Source: Bacteroidaceae bacterium (GTDB lineage Bacteria > Bacteroidota > Bacteroidia > Bacteroidales > Bacteroidaceae). Taken from it: DNA of 64,000 bases. Positions 54,460-64,000 of the stretch are shown here, in pieces. The notes beneath the pieces are model-generated. The model did not search any database and was not told the DNA's origin. It saw only the letters and a list, made by a program, of their open reading frames with translations. Positions within the stretch are counted from its first letter, which is position 1. Every line of letters begins with the position of its first letter. The translations under genes and the position numbers were made by a program. The stretch spans positions 1 to 64,000 of the forward strand of contig JAEEGS010000048.1 in the NCBI GenBank assembly GCA_016280445.1. The letters run 5' to 3'.

Positions 54460-56862
54460 TTACATACGATACGTGATTTTCTGCACCACCTGTCCTGGGT
54501 CGCCAATGACCAGCGTGAGGGTATGACGGCGACGGGTACGGTCGATGGGCAATGTGAGCACGAAATCCTTGCGGTTTTCAAGCACTTGGAGTTTCCAGGG
54601 GAAGGACCATTCTTCGAATTTGTTTTCACACACCACAGGGGTGCCGCCGTCGAGGCTAACCCCCAAACGGTTGCTGCGGTCGAGAGTGACCGGCCAGAAG
54701 GGGACCACCGACACACAAATCTGGATGCTGTCACCCTGTACATCTTCCACCACAAAAGGCAAGTCAATGTGCTGGGAAGTGAGGCTGGCAGGGTCTTGCA
54801 CCGGGTCGAGGGGCTGTCCCATCTGAAGTGCGAGCCAATCGGTGCCGATGCCTTCGAGGAGACGGAAGGGAGATTTGGCAGCCACCTTAGCAAAGTCCAG
54901 CTTGTGAGAGAAGTTCGTGTACCGCTGACTCTCTGGAAGTTGATGCTCCGTCATAGGAGCCGTGACGAGTTCAGGCATGAGTTGGTATTTGGCACAAAAG
55001 CCTGGAGGTATCTCCGAAATCATCTGGTTCCACTTGCCATCGAGTTGGGTGTTGTAGGCGGTAAGCAGCGTTTGGATGCTGTCGAAAGCCTGCGTGGCTT
55101 CCCGTGCCGCCTCGGCGCCGCCTGTCTCGTGATTGCGTTGTGCCATGAGGAACTTGCGGTTCATCTGATAGGCAGACTTCACGCTATAGGCGATGATTTC
55201 GAAGAATGAGGGTCGGTAGGCCTGTGGCAGTTGCTGCATGATGGCATCGATGCGGTCGGAGATGGCCTGATAGTCTGCCAAACGCTTCTGTGCCGTGCCT
55301 GTCTCGAACGAGAAATCCGTATCGTGCAGCAGATTGTTCTCCTGACTGTCCCACTCCATCTCGTATCCCATGAACTCGGGCTTTCTGTCCCATGCCAGAC
55401 GATAGTAGGTGTCGAGTATCTGTTGGAAGTCACGTTCGTATTTCTTACCATAGATGGAAGCGAGCCACTGAGCCTGATAGCGGTTCACATTCTCGTAGGA
55501 GAAGGCCGAGAAGTCCCATGCCATATCGAAGAAATGCTGCACCTCCATCTCCAAGGGCTTGATGTCGCCTACATTGAGCAGCCAGTAGCGGTCGGCACCT
55601 GCATCGTAGGCCTTCTTCAATTCCTCGTACATGAGCATGGGTGCCGTGGTGGCTATCCAGAGATTGTCGTGAGGAGTGCCCAAATAACTCAGGTGATAAT
55701 AAACACCGCTGCCACCCGAGCGTTGACGTTCAGCATCGTTCGAGACCCTCTTCATGTAGCCGTAGTTATCATCTGGCCACACGAGGGTGATGTCATCGGG
55801 CACTCGCAGCCCTGCATCGTAGATGTCAAGCGTTTCCTTGTAGGGAACAAATATCTGGGGAATGTCGGTGGCCACCCTGCCCTTGTGGGTTTCCAAAATC
55901 TGTCGTTGGTCGGCAAACACCTGTTCGAGCGTACGGGCACGCACCTTGGGGTCTTTAGAGCCCCTCATGGCCTCATCGTGCAGACCACGCATACCCGTTG
56001 TATAGATATTGTCATATTGAGCCGTCTCGCGCAGACGGGCATCAAACTTCTTCCAGATGGTCTCCTTGTTGGTCAGGTAGTTCCATTCGCCATCACGCTC
56101 CTTGTCCCACTCCGAATGAGCCGCATTGTTGAAAAGCATCGGCTCACAATGGCTCGTGGTAATCATAATGCCCCACTCGGCTGCCACTTTCTGGCTCTCC
56201 GGATGGCTGTAGAAAGCACCTGTGCAGGAATGCATGGCTGGAGCCAGCATATTGCCCTTCAGACGCAGTATCAGTTCACACACCTTGTCGTAGGTCTTGG
56301 GGCCGATATCCTTCAAGTCCTTCTCGAAGGTATGCGCCGACCAAGTCTTCAATCCCCAGTCTTCGTCGTTGATGAAGAAACCGCGATACTTGACCGATGG
56401 CGACTTTGAGGTGAAGTTCTCCTTGTAGTCGAGAGTAGTCCTTTTCTGAACAGGCACATCGGCAAACCAATACCACGGCGACACGCCGATGCGCTCACTC
56501 ACATGCAGCACTCCGTAGGCCAAGCCACGAGGGTCACTTCCGATGATGATGAGACGATTGCCACGCGTCACAATCCTGTAACGCTCCCAACCGCGCAAAT
56601 CAGCCACATCCACCCCACTCTCCAGTTCTGCCGCATGGTCGGCTGTGGCCAACACGACGGAAGCCCCTTCTGGAACACGGTTCGTGACTGCCGGCCGCAC
56701 ACCTGTCACCCGTTCGATGTCTTCACTCAGCACCGATGCCATCTTCTTCACCAAAGCAGCATCAGCCTCCGAAGTCACAATCTGACAGCGCTTCAGGTCA
56801 ACCGCCTTCACACACATCACCGCACACCACGCGGCCACCAGCAATAATACCTTTCTTTTCAT
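54460..56862 (-). CDS. Glycoside hydrolase family 115 alpha-glucuronidase
   Basis: An 800-aa exported enzyme (signal peptide MKRKVLLLVAAWCAVMCVKA). The family blocks follow in order: an N-terminal alpha/beta domain (LIIIGSDPRGLAYGVLHVSE), then KYRGFFINDEDWGLKTW, LILRLKGNMLAPAMHSC, TLVWPDDNYGYMKRVSN and YYHLSYLGTPHDNLW of the catalytic barrel and helical domain. GH115 removes 4-O-methyl-glucuronic acid from internal and terminal xylose of xylan. The C-terminal domain after about residue 640 is shorter than in some members. It has its own promoter (minus-strand TACCTTTG at 56884-56891) and no sorting-like tail. Confidence 0.92.
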   Translation of the reverse strand: MKRKVLLLVAAWCAVMCVKAVDLKRCQIVTSEADAALVKKMASVLSEDIERVTGVRPAVTNRVPEGASVVLATADHAAELESGVDVADLRGWERYRIVTRGNRLIIIGSDPRGLAYGVLHVSERIGVSPWYWFADVPVQKRTTLDYKENFTSKSPSVKYRGFFINDEDWGLKTWSAHTFEKDLKDIGPKTYDKVCELILRLKGNMLAPAMHSCTGAFYSHPESQKVAAEWGIMITTSHCEPMLFNNAAHSEWDKERDGEWNYLTNKETIWKKFDARLRETAQYDNIYTTGMRGLHDEAMRGSKDPKVRARTLEQVFADQRQILETHKGRVATDIPQIFVPYKETLDIYDAGLRVPDDITLVWPDDNYGYMKRVSNDAERQRSGGSGVYYHLSYLGTPHDNLWIATTAPMLMYEELKKAYDAGADRYWLLNVGDIKPLEMEVQHFFDMAWDFSAFSYENVNRYQAQWLASIYGKKYERDFQQILDTYYRLAWDRKPEFMGYEMEWDSQENNLLHDTDFSFETGTAQKRLADYQAISDRIDAIMQQLPQAYRPSFFEIIAYSVKSAYQMNRKFLMAQRNHETGGAEAAREATQAFDSIQTLLTAYNTQLDGKWNQMISEIPPGFCAKYQLMPELVTAPMTEHQLPESQRYTNFSHKLDFAKVAAKSPFRLLEGIGTDWLALQMGQPLDPVQDPASLTSQHIDLPFVVEDVQGDSIQICVSVVPFWPVTLDRSNRLGVSLDGGTPVVCENKFEEWSFPWKLQVLENRKDFVLTLPIDRTRRRHTLTLVIGDPGQVVQKITYRM

Positions 56863-56883
56863 ACTTCAATGGTCAATTTTTGA

Positions 56884-56891
56884 CAAAGGTA
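56884..56891 (-). promoter_or_regulatory. Promoter of the GH115 gene
   Basis: The minus strand reads TACCTTTG, 22 bp before the ATG. Confidence 0.6.
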
Positions 56892-57010
56892 CGAACATCA
56901 TACCACACAGTCCACTTGGGTATGTATCATTTTCTTGCCCTTTTGTTGCAAACAAACACCTTCCAGCCCAAGGATGCCCTTCGACACACATCATGGATGT
57001 CTGGGGTGCG

Positions 57011-58806
57011 TTATGGCAATGGTGTTAATGGATATACGAGATTCACGATCAGGATATTGGCAGCAAGGATGATGATGTTCATCAGCAAGCCGATGCGGAC
57101 GAAATCGCTGAAGCGGTAGCCACCTGGGCCGTACACCAACATGTGGGTGGGCGAACCGATAGGCGTAGCAAAACTGCTGCTGACACTCACCATCAAGGCT
57201 ATGAGGAAGGGGAATGGATCGTAACCCAACTTCTCGGCGGCCTCGTACATGATGGGGAAGAACATGGCACCAGCCGCTGTATTTGAGATGAACTCGGTGA
57301 CGAAGGTGCCGACAAGACAGACAGCGGTCATCACCACAATCGGGTTAGTGCCGCAGACGTTGAGGATGCCGTTGGCCAGACACTCTGCAATGCCCGTTTT
57401 CTGGATAGCAAGGCCGAGGACGGCGCTACCGGCAAAGACCATGAGAATCTCCCAGTTGACGGCCCGCATGGCCTGCTCCATGTTACAGCAACGGAAGATA
57501 AGCATGGCTGCAGCTGCCAAGAAGGCACATTGCAAAAGTGGTATGACGTCAAGAGCCGAGAGCACCACCATGGTAATCATGATGGCAGTAGAGATGAGCG
57601 TACCGTACCCGATGTTAGGCACGTCTTCGGAATCAAAGAAGTGGAGATCATTCTTCAAAGTAGAAGTGTTGAGGTTGATTTTCCTCGGACACACCAACAG
57701 CAGCGTGTCGCCAGCCTGCAGCACCACGTTTCGTGGTGCCTGATTGATACGTTCACCACGTCGGGCAACAGCCGCCAGCGTCACATTGTTATCCTTCTCA
57801 AACGAACCGCCGCCGATAGTCTGCCCTATCAGACGGCTGCCGAAGGTGATGTATGCCGTTCGCAATTGACAACGATCGTCTATCTCGTTGATGGAAAAGA
57901 TATGGTGGTCGGCGCTCACCAACTGGTGGGTGTATGCCATCTCAATCAATTCGTCTATCTGGCCGGCATAAACCAGATGGTCACCACCCATGATGGGCTC
58001 ATCCTCCGAGATGGGCAACGAAGACTCGTCGAAGTGATGCATCTCGATTAGGCTGCCGCCTTTGACGTGGAAAAGGCCAGCCTCGCCCAACGTCTTTCCG
58101 ATATAAGGATTATCCGACGGAACCTGCAACTCCACAGTATAGTCGCTCGTCGACTCGAAAGCACTCTCAGGGACCTTGCGGTCGGGCAACAGGCGACGCA
58201 TGGCAATGACCGACAGCACGCCAATGCCCAGACAGAACAATCCAGGGATAGTCGTGGCCAGAATATTCATGGCCTCACCCGTCTTCTCCTCGTAGAGTCC
58301 GCTGATAATCAGGTTCGGCGGCGTACCGATCAAGGACAGACACCACCCATTCCCGAGGCATAACTCAGGGGAATGAGCAATTTCGAGGGCGAAATGCCCA
58401 GTTTCTTGGCCCACATCTTGACGATGCCGACAAAAAGCGTCACCACGGTCGTGTTGCTGAGAAACGCACTAAGCGCAGCCACTGGCAGCATCAGTCGCAT
58501 CACCGCCTTCGAATAACTGCTGGGTGTTCCGAGCAGATACCTCACGATACATTGCAGCACACCCGTGTGCATCAGTCCTGCGACAACCACGAAGAGCACG
58601 CCGACGGTAATGACCGACGTACCACTAAAACCCGAAAACGCATCTTTCGCATCGAGCACACCCGTGACAAAGAGCACACCGATGGCTCCGAGGAACACCA
58701 AATCGCTGCGCCACTTGGTAAACAACAGAATACTGAACATGCCCAGCACCGTCACGATGGTGATCCAGGCATCAAGGCCGAAGCCTAAAAACATGATTGA
58801 GTCCAT
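57011..58806 (-). pseudogene. SLC13/DASS-type transporter broken by a frameshift
   Basis: Two ORFs together make one complete divalent-anion:sodium symporter with TrkA-C domains. The first (58806-58330, 158 aa) has the N-terminal membrane segments and the motif LSNTTVVTLF, and ends at SYASGMGG. The second frame continues at once with LSLIGTPPNLIISGLY (about 58341 onward) and holds two TrkA-C-like regions (~VPSDNPYIGKTLGEAG and GSRLIGQTIGGG) and the second SNT motif (ISNTAAGAMFFP). The join at ~58340 needs one extra base after ggtggt. It is either a recent pseudogene, a phase-variable state or a sequencing error. Substrates of the family are sulfate or dicarboxylates; a link to xylan is not evident. 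Confidence 0.85.
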
Positions 58807-58825
58807 ACATTAGTTCATCTCTCTA

Positions 58826-58833
58826 CAAAGGTA
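58826..58833 (-). promoter_or_regulatory. Promoter of the SLC13-type transporter
   Basis: The minus strand reads TACCTTTG, 20 bp before the ATG. Confidence 0.6.
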
Positions 58834-58916
58834 CTCACTTTTTTCCAAAGAAGTACGCAATCCCCCATTTTTGTTAACAATATGATAACTTTTTTCGGCG
58901 ATGGGAACAAATTCAC

Positions 58917-58952
58917 AGGTACAAAGTCCACCTTCGGCTTTGTGCCTTTTTT
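58917..58952 (+). terminator. Orphan intrinsic terminator
   Basis: aggtacaaag / ctttgtgcct with one G-T pair is followed by six T on the plus strand. No plus-strand gene precedes it, so its transcript is unknown. Confidence 0.55.
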
Positions 58953-58993
58953 GCCTTGCGGTGTACAAATATCATCGTGAGGGGACATTCCTA

Positions 58994-59160
58994 GCGACGT
59001 TTCAGTTGTTTCAGTTTCAGTTAGTTTTTTGAGGGTCTGTCATGTATCAAATCTCCTATATTATACTTTATAACTAATTAATATTTAATAAGATATGTAA
59101 TAAATAGAAGAAAGTTGTACCCTTCGAAAAATAACTGAAACAACTGAAACTGAAACGCCG
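58994..59160. repeat. Inverted repeat with AT-rich centre
   Basis: The arm cgtttcagttgtttcagttt at about 58999 is mirrored by aactgaaacaactgaaactg at 59130-59155. The arms are built from the same tttcag words. The ~95 bp between them are very AT-rich (ttaatatttaataagatatg). It could be a MITE-like element or a DNA-melting site. No gene is seen in 58834-59625. Confidence 0.7.
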
Positions 59161-59328
59161 CATAAATAATATCATATCTTAAAAAGCTGTAAATCAACAC
59201 AATATAACATCGGTAAGACTACAGCATCTATAACAGCGAAGCTCAGTAAAGGCACAGAATGCATCAAAATCCTACTCTCAAAGGGCTGAAAAAGACCCCA
59301 TCGTCGGGATTTCGTGACTGGGGTTACC

Positions 59329-59374
59329 GTAATTACGGGAATGTCAGTATCGTAATTATGGGAACGACGTGGCG
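59329..59374. repeat. 23-bp phased array, second locus
   Basis: gtaattacgggaatgtcagt at 59329 and gtaattatgggaacgacgtg at 59352 are spaced by 23 bp and share words with the array at 38663. Confidence 0.7.
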
Positions 59375-59430
59375 ATAAATGAGGTTGTTTCATACGAAAA
59401 AACATAGATAACGCAGAAATGGCAATAATA

Positions 59431-59466
59431 ACCCCCGTTCCCAATTAATAGGTAACGGGGGTTTTA
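59431..59466. terminator. Hairpin with T-run between transporter and susD
   Basis: acccccgtt / aacgggggt forms a stem and is followed by tttatt on the plus strand; the minus strand has a shorter T-rich flank. It may end the susCD transcript, about 160 bp after the susD stop. Confidence 0.6.
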
Positions 59467-59625
59467 TTGTATTGGTAACGGAAGTGTCAATTCACAGGCA
59501 AGCCCGTTGTCGTTTTGACCACAAATGACAAAAAAAATTGCACGGATTAGGCGGATGTATAACCTGTTGATTGTCTAAACAGGTAAAGAATCCGTTTAAT
59601 CCGTGTAATCTGTTGTTAGAGGTGC

Positions 59626-61341
59626 TTACTCAAGTGGCAAGTACCAGTTCTTCTTTTCCTTGAGGAATTGGAAGAGGTCTTCGTCTTTAGTACCCTTGCG
59701 GCGAGCCACCTTGTCTGCCAAGAAGGATGGGTCGTTACGGTGCTGGGAGAGACGCATGAGGTCGTAGAAACGGATACCTTCGGTTGCTGTTTCCAATGCC
59801 ATCTCGTCGCAAATCTTGTCTTCGACAAAGAGGATGCTGTCTGCCTTGGTGGAGAGTTCGGGGATGGCGTAGGTGCTGTCGCACTCCACGTTGCCACAAC
59901 CGCGGGAATGGAGTCCTACGGTGTTCTCACGTGTGAAGGTGTACTCGCTGAAGGAGATGAGGTCGCCTGCGGCTGTACGCTCCTCCTCGGAGATGTACTT
60001 CTCAATGTTGTCTTTCCAAAGACCATACTTCAGCACGGCAAAGGCAGCCTGAGGATAGCCTGCACGGTTGAGTGCCTCGGCATAGCGGAGGTAAACATGA
60101 GAGAGACGGTAGATGACGACAGGAGCGTGGCTTTGGGAGTATTTACGGCAATTCTGACTGAGTTTGGAGAAGTTGCCTGACATTGACAGGTAGGGGTCGG
60201 AGGTCTTGGTGGTAGTCAATGCCGGATAGATGCTGGACATACGCAGGTCGCCACGCTGAGCCTCATTCTCAAGCACGGTGTCAGGATTCATGTAGAGTGT
60301 GTCGCGAAGAAGCGTGACAGGGTCGGTGAACAATGCCGTGTAGGTCTGCGAACGAGAGATCTCCTCGTAAGCAGCAGAGCGAGTGGCCTGATAGTAGTAG
60401 TTGTTTTCGCTGGTAGATGAGAACACATCTTGCAGATAGGATATCGTTCCGTTGTACTCTTCGGTCTCCATCGGGATGAAGGTGAGCACTTGGGAGGATG
60501 AAAAAGATGAGAACAGGTTGGCATAATCATCATCTACACGTTCGAACACTGGACCATTCAAGCGCCATGAGATGGAAGATGTGCCGAGGGGCTGGGTGTT
60601 GCCCTGCTTGGTAAGGAAGTCGTGGTAGAACTTGGCTGCCTCGTCGTAGCGTTCTGCCCAAAGGCACAGGTCGCCCAACAGGACGTAGATGGGGATGTAG
60701 AATTGTCTGGAGTTGAAGGTGTTGATGCTACCGTAATCTGGGTAGGCGATGTCCTTGTAAGGTGTCAGGTCATCGATGAAGTAGTTGGCTATCCACTTCA
60801 CATCACGATGCTCATACTTGGAGGGGTCGGCATCCTTCTCGGCCAAGATGGGTTGTGTGAAGAATGGTACCTCACCGTAGTTGATGGCCAACTGGAGATA
60901 AGTCCAGGCGCGGTAAGCCTTCACCACTGCATATTCCTTCTCAAACACCCTGTAGCCGCGCTTGGTCAGTTCGAGGTCGGCATTGGCAAGGAAGTAGTTG
61001 CAGTTCTGGATGATGGCATAGTAGTCACGTGCATTGTTGTAGGGGTTGGATGCTGTGGCTGTGAAATTGGCTACTTGCTGCATGTCGAGTGTGGCCTGGT
61101 CGGTGAGCGAAGTGAGGTCACCACGCAGTTCACCCAACAGGACGGTGCGGTCGGCCACCTTCTGCATTTTGCCGACGATGCCCATCAAGGAATAGAGCGT
61201 ATCGTTGGGTGTGTTGAGGGGGTTGTCCTCAACGAAGGAAACCAATTCGCTGTCGGCCTCGGAGCAGCTGGTCAAGCCCCCCACTCCAAAGAGGGGAAGG
61301 GCTATGGCTGCCATAATGCTATATATATTCTTGAGTTTCAT
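59626..61341 (-). CDS. SusD/RagB-like glycan-binding lipoprotein
   Basis: A 571-aa outer-membrane lipoprotein. The signal ends in GGLTSC (lipid-bearing Cys), followed by the SusD helical scaffold with tetratricopeptide-like pairs (NARDYYAIIQNCNYFLANADLEL; EYAVVKAYRAWTYLQLAINYGEVPFF) and the C-terminal signature (IRFYDLMRLSQHRND, ending in NWYLPLE). It forms the lid of the SusC pore and captures xylo-oligosaccharides for import. It follows susC by about 40 bp in one transcript. The longer start at 61353 adds MIRS and is also possible. As with many SusD proteins, specificity must be inferred from context. Confidence 0.93.
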   Translation of the reverse strand: MKLKNIYSIMAAIALPLFGVGGLTSCSEADSELVSFVEDNPLNTPNDTLYSLMGIVGKMQKVADRTVLLGELRGDLTSLTDQATLDMQQVANFTATASNPYNNARDYYAIIQNCNYFLANADLELTKRGYRVFEKEYAVVKAYRAWTYLQLAINYGEVPFFTQPILAEKDADPSKYEHRDVKWIANYFIDDLTPYKDIAYPDYGSINTFNSRQFYIPIYVLLGDLCLWAERYDEAAKFYHDFLTKQGNTQPLGTSSISWRLNGPVFERVDDDYANLFSSFSSSQVLTFIPMETEEYNGTISYLQDVFSSTSENNYYYQATRSAAYEEISRSQTYTALFTDPVTLLRDTLYMNPDTVLENEAQRGDLRMSSIYPALTTTKTSDPYLSMSGNFSKLSQNCRKYSQSHAPVVIYRLSHVYLRYAEALNRAGYPQAAFAVLKYGLWKDNIEKYISEEERTAAGDLISFSEYTFTRENTVGLHSRGCGNVECDSTYAIPELSTKADSILFVEDKICDEMALETATEGIRFYDLMRLSQHRNDPSFLADKVARRKGTKDEDLFQFLKEKKNWYLPLE

Positions 61342-61381
61342 ACTTCGAATCATGAATTATCAATTATCAATTATCCATTCA

Positions 61382-64000
61382 TTAGAGGTTTATCTTTACA
61401 CCGAAAGAGAAACTGCGGCCAGGAGCGAGGAGTCCGCGGTCGATGCCCATGCCGAGCACGGCATTAGACTGTGCGAACTCTGGATCGGAACCGAGATACT
61501 TGGTGATGGTGAAGAGGTTGTTGGCTGCTCCCCAGAAGGTGATGCCCTGCAGATAGGTGCTGCGTACTGGCAGACGATAGCTGAGGGTAACGTTCTTGAG
61601 TTTGAGGTAGGAGCCATTCTCTATCCAGCGGTCGGAGAAGCGGCTGTTGCCCATTTCGTCGAGGAATGAAGCACGTGGCACTTCTGTCTGCTGACCGTCG
61701 TGTGTCCAACGTGAAAGCATGTTGGTGGTCTGGTTGTAGAAGTAAGAACCTGACTCCAGAATGCTGCGCTGGTAGTTGTAGAGGTCACCTCCAACGGAGT
61801 AGTTGAACGATGCAGAGAGTGTAAATCTCTTCCATGAAAGTTGAGTGGAGAAGTTACCATAGATATCGGGGTTGGGGTCGCCAATCACTTGCATATCTTC
61901 AGAACCGATGCGGCCTTCGTAACCAACTTCGTCCTTCACATTCACGAAGTGCATGTCACCTGCCTGGAAGTATTGTCTGGCACCAGTTTGGGTGGTCTGA
62001 TAGAGGCCTGCCCTATCGGCATCGTCCTGTGTGGAGAACACACCTGCGGTCTTGTAGCCATAGAAGAGACCTGCTGCCTTACCTACCTGATTGAGGACGG
62101 TGGCGCCATAGAGTTCCTGAGTCATGGATGACTGACCGCCAGGCAGACGCTTGATGCGGTTCTTGTAGTGACCCATCGATGCTGCCACAGACCACTGCCA
62201 GTCTTTCGTGTTCAGAATCTTCACATTGGCACTAATGTCGAAGCCATCGTTGGTGACACGTCCATCGTTAATCCAGTTGGTCGAGAGACCTGAGATGTAG
62301 GACAGGGTGCCGAGCGAAAGCAGGTTGTAGGTGTTGCTGTGGAAGTAGTTGGCTGAGAGATAGAGGCGGTTGTCGAAGAAAGAGCCTTGCACACCTGCTG
62401 TGAAGCGGGCTGTGGTCTCCCATTGCAACTTCGTGTTACCGATATTGGACATGCTGATGCCTGTGAGCGAGTTGAACAGACGCCCAGAGGTGAAGTAGGT
62501 GCGCGATGCAATACTGTTAATGTCGTCGTTACCAAGCAGGTCGAAACCACCATTCAGTTTCAGGTAGTTCACCTGACGGTTTGGACGGAACCAACTTTCA
62601 TTGGTGAGCACCCAAGCAGCCTCTACTGAGGGGAAGAAGCCAAAGGCATATTTACCTATCTTCACACCTTCGTTGGCATCCACACCAAACTTGCTAGAGC
62701 CGTCCATCGCTATCGTGGAAGAAAGGTAGTAACGCTCCTTATAGTTGTAGCCAGCGGTGAGATAGTAGGTCAAATCGACGTCGCGGTTATCAACACCATC
62801 GGTCTGCTTATATTCCAGAGAAGAAGACATGTTTGGAGTCTTATCGTTACCTGTGTTGTAACCAATCTGGGTGTTCAGACGGTAAGTGTCGCGCAAATAG
62901 CGGAAACCAGCCTTACCTGTCAGATAGTGACCGCCAAAGCGATGCTTATAACTCATGGAGAGGTCGTTCATGATGGTAATCTGACGGCCTGCCAAAGCAC
63001 TTGCACAGTTCTGCACCTTACCAATGCCTTCCACCTTGTACTCAGGTACACCGGTAGTGGGCAGATAGTAGTTCTCGTCGGTGTTGACCAACTGGAAAGC
63101 GAAGTGGTTAGCCAGTGTCCAATCCTTATTGATGTTCCAAGATGGCGTGATGGCCAATGACACCATACGGTTGCCGAAGTAGTTCTTGTTGCGGCCCTCG
63201 CCATTCTGAAGGATTGAGAGCGGGTTGGCCAACGATGTGGTGTAGTCGTTAGAAACCACCAGGTCGGAGAGATACTCATCAGCTTCAGCCAAATAGCCGG
63301 ACAGATGTCCACTGGTATCGTAAGCGTAAGGCGAAAGGAATGGTGACTTGATGAGTGAGAGGAATGCGGGAGCGGTGATGAGTCCATCGGTCACGTTATC
63401 CTTCACACCGTCGTCACGCATGTTGCGAGTCACGTCGGAGTAGGCTGCATCAAAGCGCACATAGATGTCCTTGGTCAGCGAGATGTCTGAATTCAGACGC
63501 AGATTGAAACGAGAGAAGGAGAAGTCCTTCAATGTACCATTAGAACCAGCATAACCTACCGACAGGTTGTAGTTGGCCACGTCGTCACCACCCTGCACGT
63601 TGATGCTGTAGTTCTGTGTGTAAGCGGTGCGCTGGATCTTGTCGCTCCAGTCGGTTGAGTTGTGATACCATGGGTAGTAATAGTAGTTGGGATCGGTCTG
63701 GAGGAACTTGAACGAGTTCTTCTTTGTGCCGGTCGTACCAATCAACTCTGAGGCGTATACGCGGAACTGCTCGGCGTTCATCATATCAACTGTCTTGGGA
63801 GCAGTCTCGAAACTGCCACCAATGCTCACGTCAATTTTCGTGGCCATCGACTTGTTGCGCTTCGTCTCGATAATGACAACACCATTGGCGCCTTTCGCAC
63901 CATAGATGGCTGTTCCGTTCTTGAGAACTGACACTTTTTCGATGTCTTCCACCATGATGCCGGAGAGGATGTTGTTGAAGAATCCATCATGCAGAGAAGG
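61382..64000 (-). CDS. SusC/RagA-like TonB-dependent transporter, 5' end outside the window
   Basis: The 3' part (at least 872 codons) of an outer-membrane pore of the SusC type. The frame is open to the window edge (SLHDGFFNNILSG before the track's first Met), so the track start is internal. The visible part begins in the plug domain (IEKVSVLKNGTAIYGAKGANGVVIIETKR) and continues through the 22-strand barrel to the typical last strand (GRSFSFGVKINL). The missing ~150 residues should hold the signal peptide, the carboxypeptidase-like domain and the TonB box. With SusD it imports oligosaccharides made by the enzymes to its left. Confidence 0.93.
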   Translation of the reverse strand, partial: PSLHDGFFNNILSGIMVEDIEKVSVLKNGTAIYGAKGANGVVIIETKRNKSMATKIDVSIGGSFETAPKTVDMMNAEQFRVYASELIGTTGTKKNSFKFLQTDPNYYYYPWYHNSTDWSDKIQRTAYTQNYSINVQGGDDVANYNLSVGYAGSNGTLKDFSFSRFNLRLNSDISLTKDIYVRFDAAYSDVTRNMRDDGVKDNVTDGLITAPAFLSLIKSPFLSPYAYDTSGHLSGYLAEADEYLSDLVVSNDYTTSLANPLSILQNGEGRNKNYFGNRMVSLAITPSWNINKDWTLANHFAFQLVNTDENYYLPTTGVPEYKVEGIGKVQNCASALAGRQITIMNDLSMSYKHRFGGHYLTGKAGFRYLRDTYRLNTQIGYNTGNDKTPNMSSSLEYKQTDGVDNRDVDLTYYLTAGYNYKERYYLSSTIAMDGSSKFGVDANEGVKIGKYAFGFFPSVEAAWVLTNESWFRPNRQVNYLKLNGGFDLLGNDDINSIASRTYFTSGRLFNSLTGISMSNIGNTKLQWETTARFTAGVQGSFFDNRLYLSANYFHSNTYNLLSLGTLSYISGLSTNWINDGRVTNDGFDISANVKILNTKDWQWSVAASMGHYKNRIKRLPGGQSSMTQELYGATVLNQVGKAAGLFYGYKTAGVFSTQDDADRAGLYQTTQTGARQYFQAGDMHFVNVKDEVGYEGRIGSEDMQVIGDPNPDIYGNFSTQLSWKRFTLSASFNYSVGGDLYNYQRSILESGSYFYNQTTNMLSRWTHDGQQTEVPRASFLDEMGNSRFSDRWIENGSYLKLKNVTLSYRLPVRSTYLQGITFWGAANNLFTITKYLGSDPEFAQSNAVLGMGIDRGLLAPGRSFSFGVKINL

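Overview
The window looks like a chromosome segment of a xylan-degrading member of the Bacteroidales, most likely Prevotella or a close relative (Segatella, Xylanibacter). The reasons are a SusC/SusD pair, a one-protein hybrid two-component sensor, many promoters of the Bacteroidetes type (TAnnTTTG near -7), secreted enzymes sharing a C-terminal tail, and a GH10-feruloyl esterase fusion of the kind known from Prevotella ruminicola. No taxon marker gene is present, so the genus is an inference.

Left part (1-10.6 kb). An aldo/keto reductase, an AraC regulator and an HU-like protein lie on the minus strand. They are followed on the plus strand by a type I restriction-modification locus (hsdM, hsdS, a RelE-type toxin-antitoxin pair, hsdR) and a gene for a polyvalent-type kinase. 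About 290 nt of untranslated sequence upstream of hsdM can form two mutually exclusive, strongly base-paired folds. The hsdR start codon sits inside a perfect 12-bp stem. Together these are the best candidates for undescribed regulation in the window.

Middle part (10.6-22.4 kb). A minus-strand unit encodes a small secreted protein, a large beta-helix carbohydrate-binding protein (Cthe_2159 type) and a geranylgeranyl-reductase-like flavoprotein. An AraC regulator overlaps a GH30 gene by four bases. A housekeeping-like unit follows (65-aa protein, DUF1460 amidase-like protein, EFR1 flavodoxin-ferredoxin, ABC-F ATPase), then an RlpA lipoprotein, initiator tRNA-Met, tRNA-Leu(UAA) and a possible small RNA.

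Right part (22.6-64 kb). This is a large arabinoxylan/glucuronoxylan utilisation region, all on the minus strand. It holds the sensor-regulator (HTCS), two big non-catalytic glycan-binding-like proteins, GH10-CE1, three GH43 proteins (one fused to CBM6 and CE1), GH95, GH30, a CE1 esterase, a CotH-type kinase protein, GH115, an SLC13 transporter broken by a one-base frameshift, and susD plus the 3' part of susC at the window edge. The logic fits a complex xylan: GH115, GH43, GH95 and the esterases strip side chains, GH10 and GH30 cut the backbone, SusCD imports the oligosaccharides and the HTCS senses them.

The long intergenic gaps of the right part are full of dispersed repeats: a mosaic of tiny palindromes, two arrays phased at exactly 23 bp, and long perfect inverted repeats that overlap promoter motifs.
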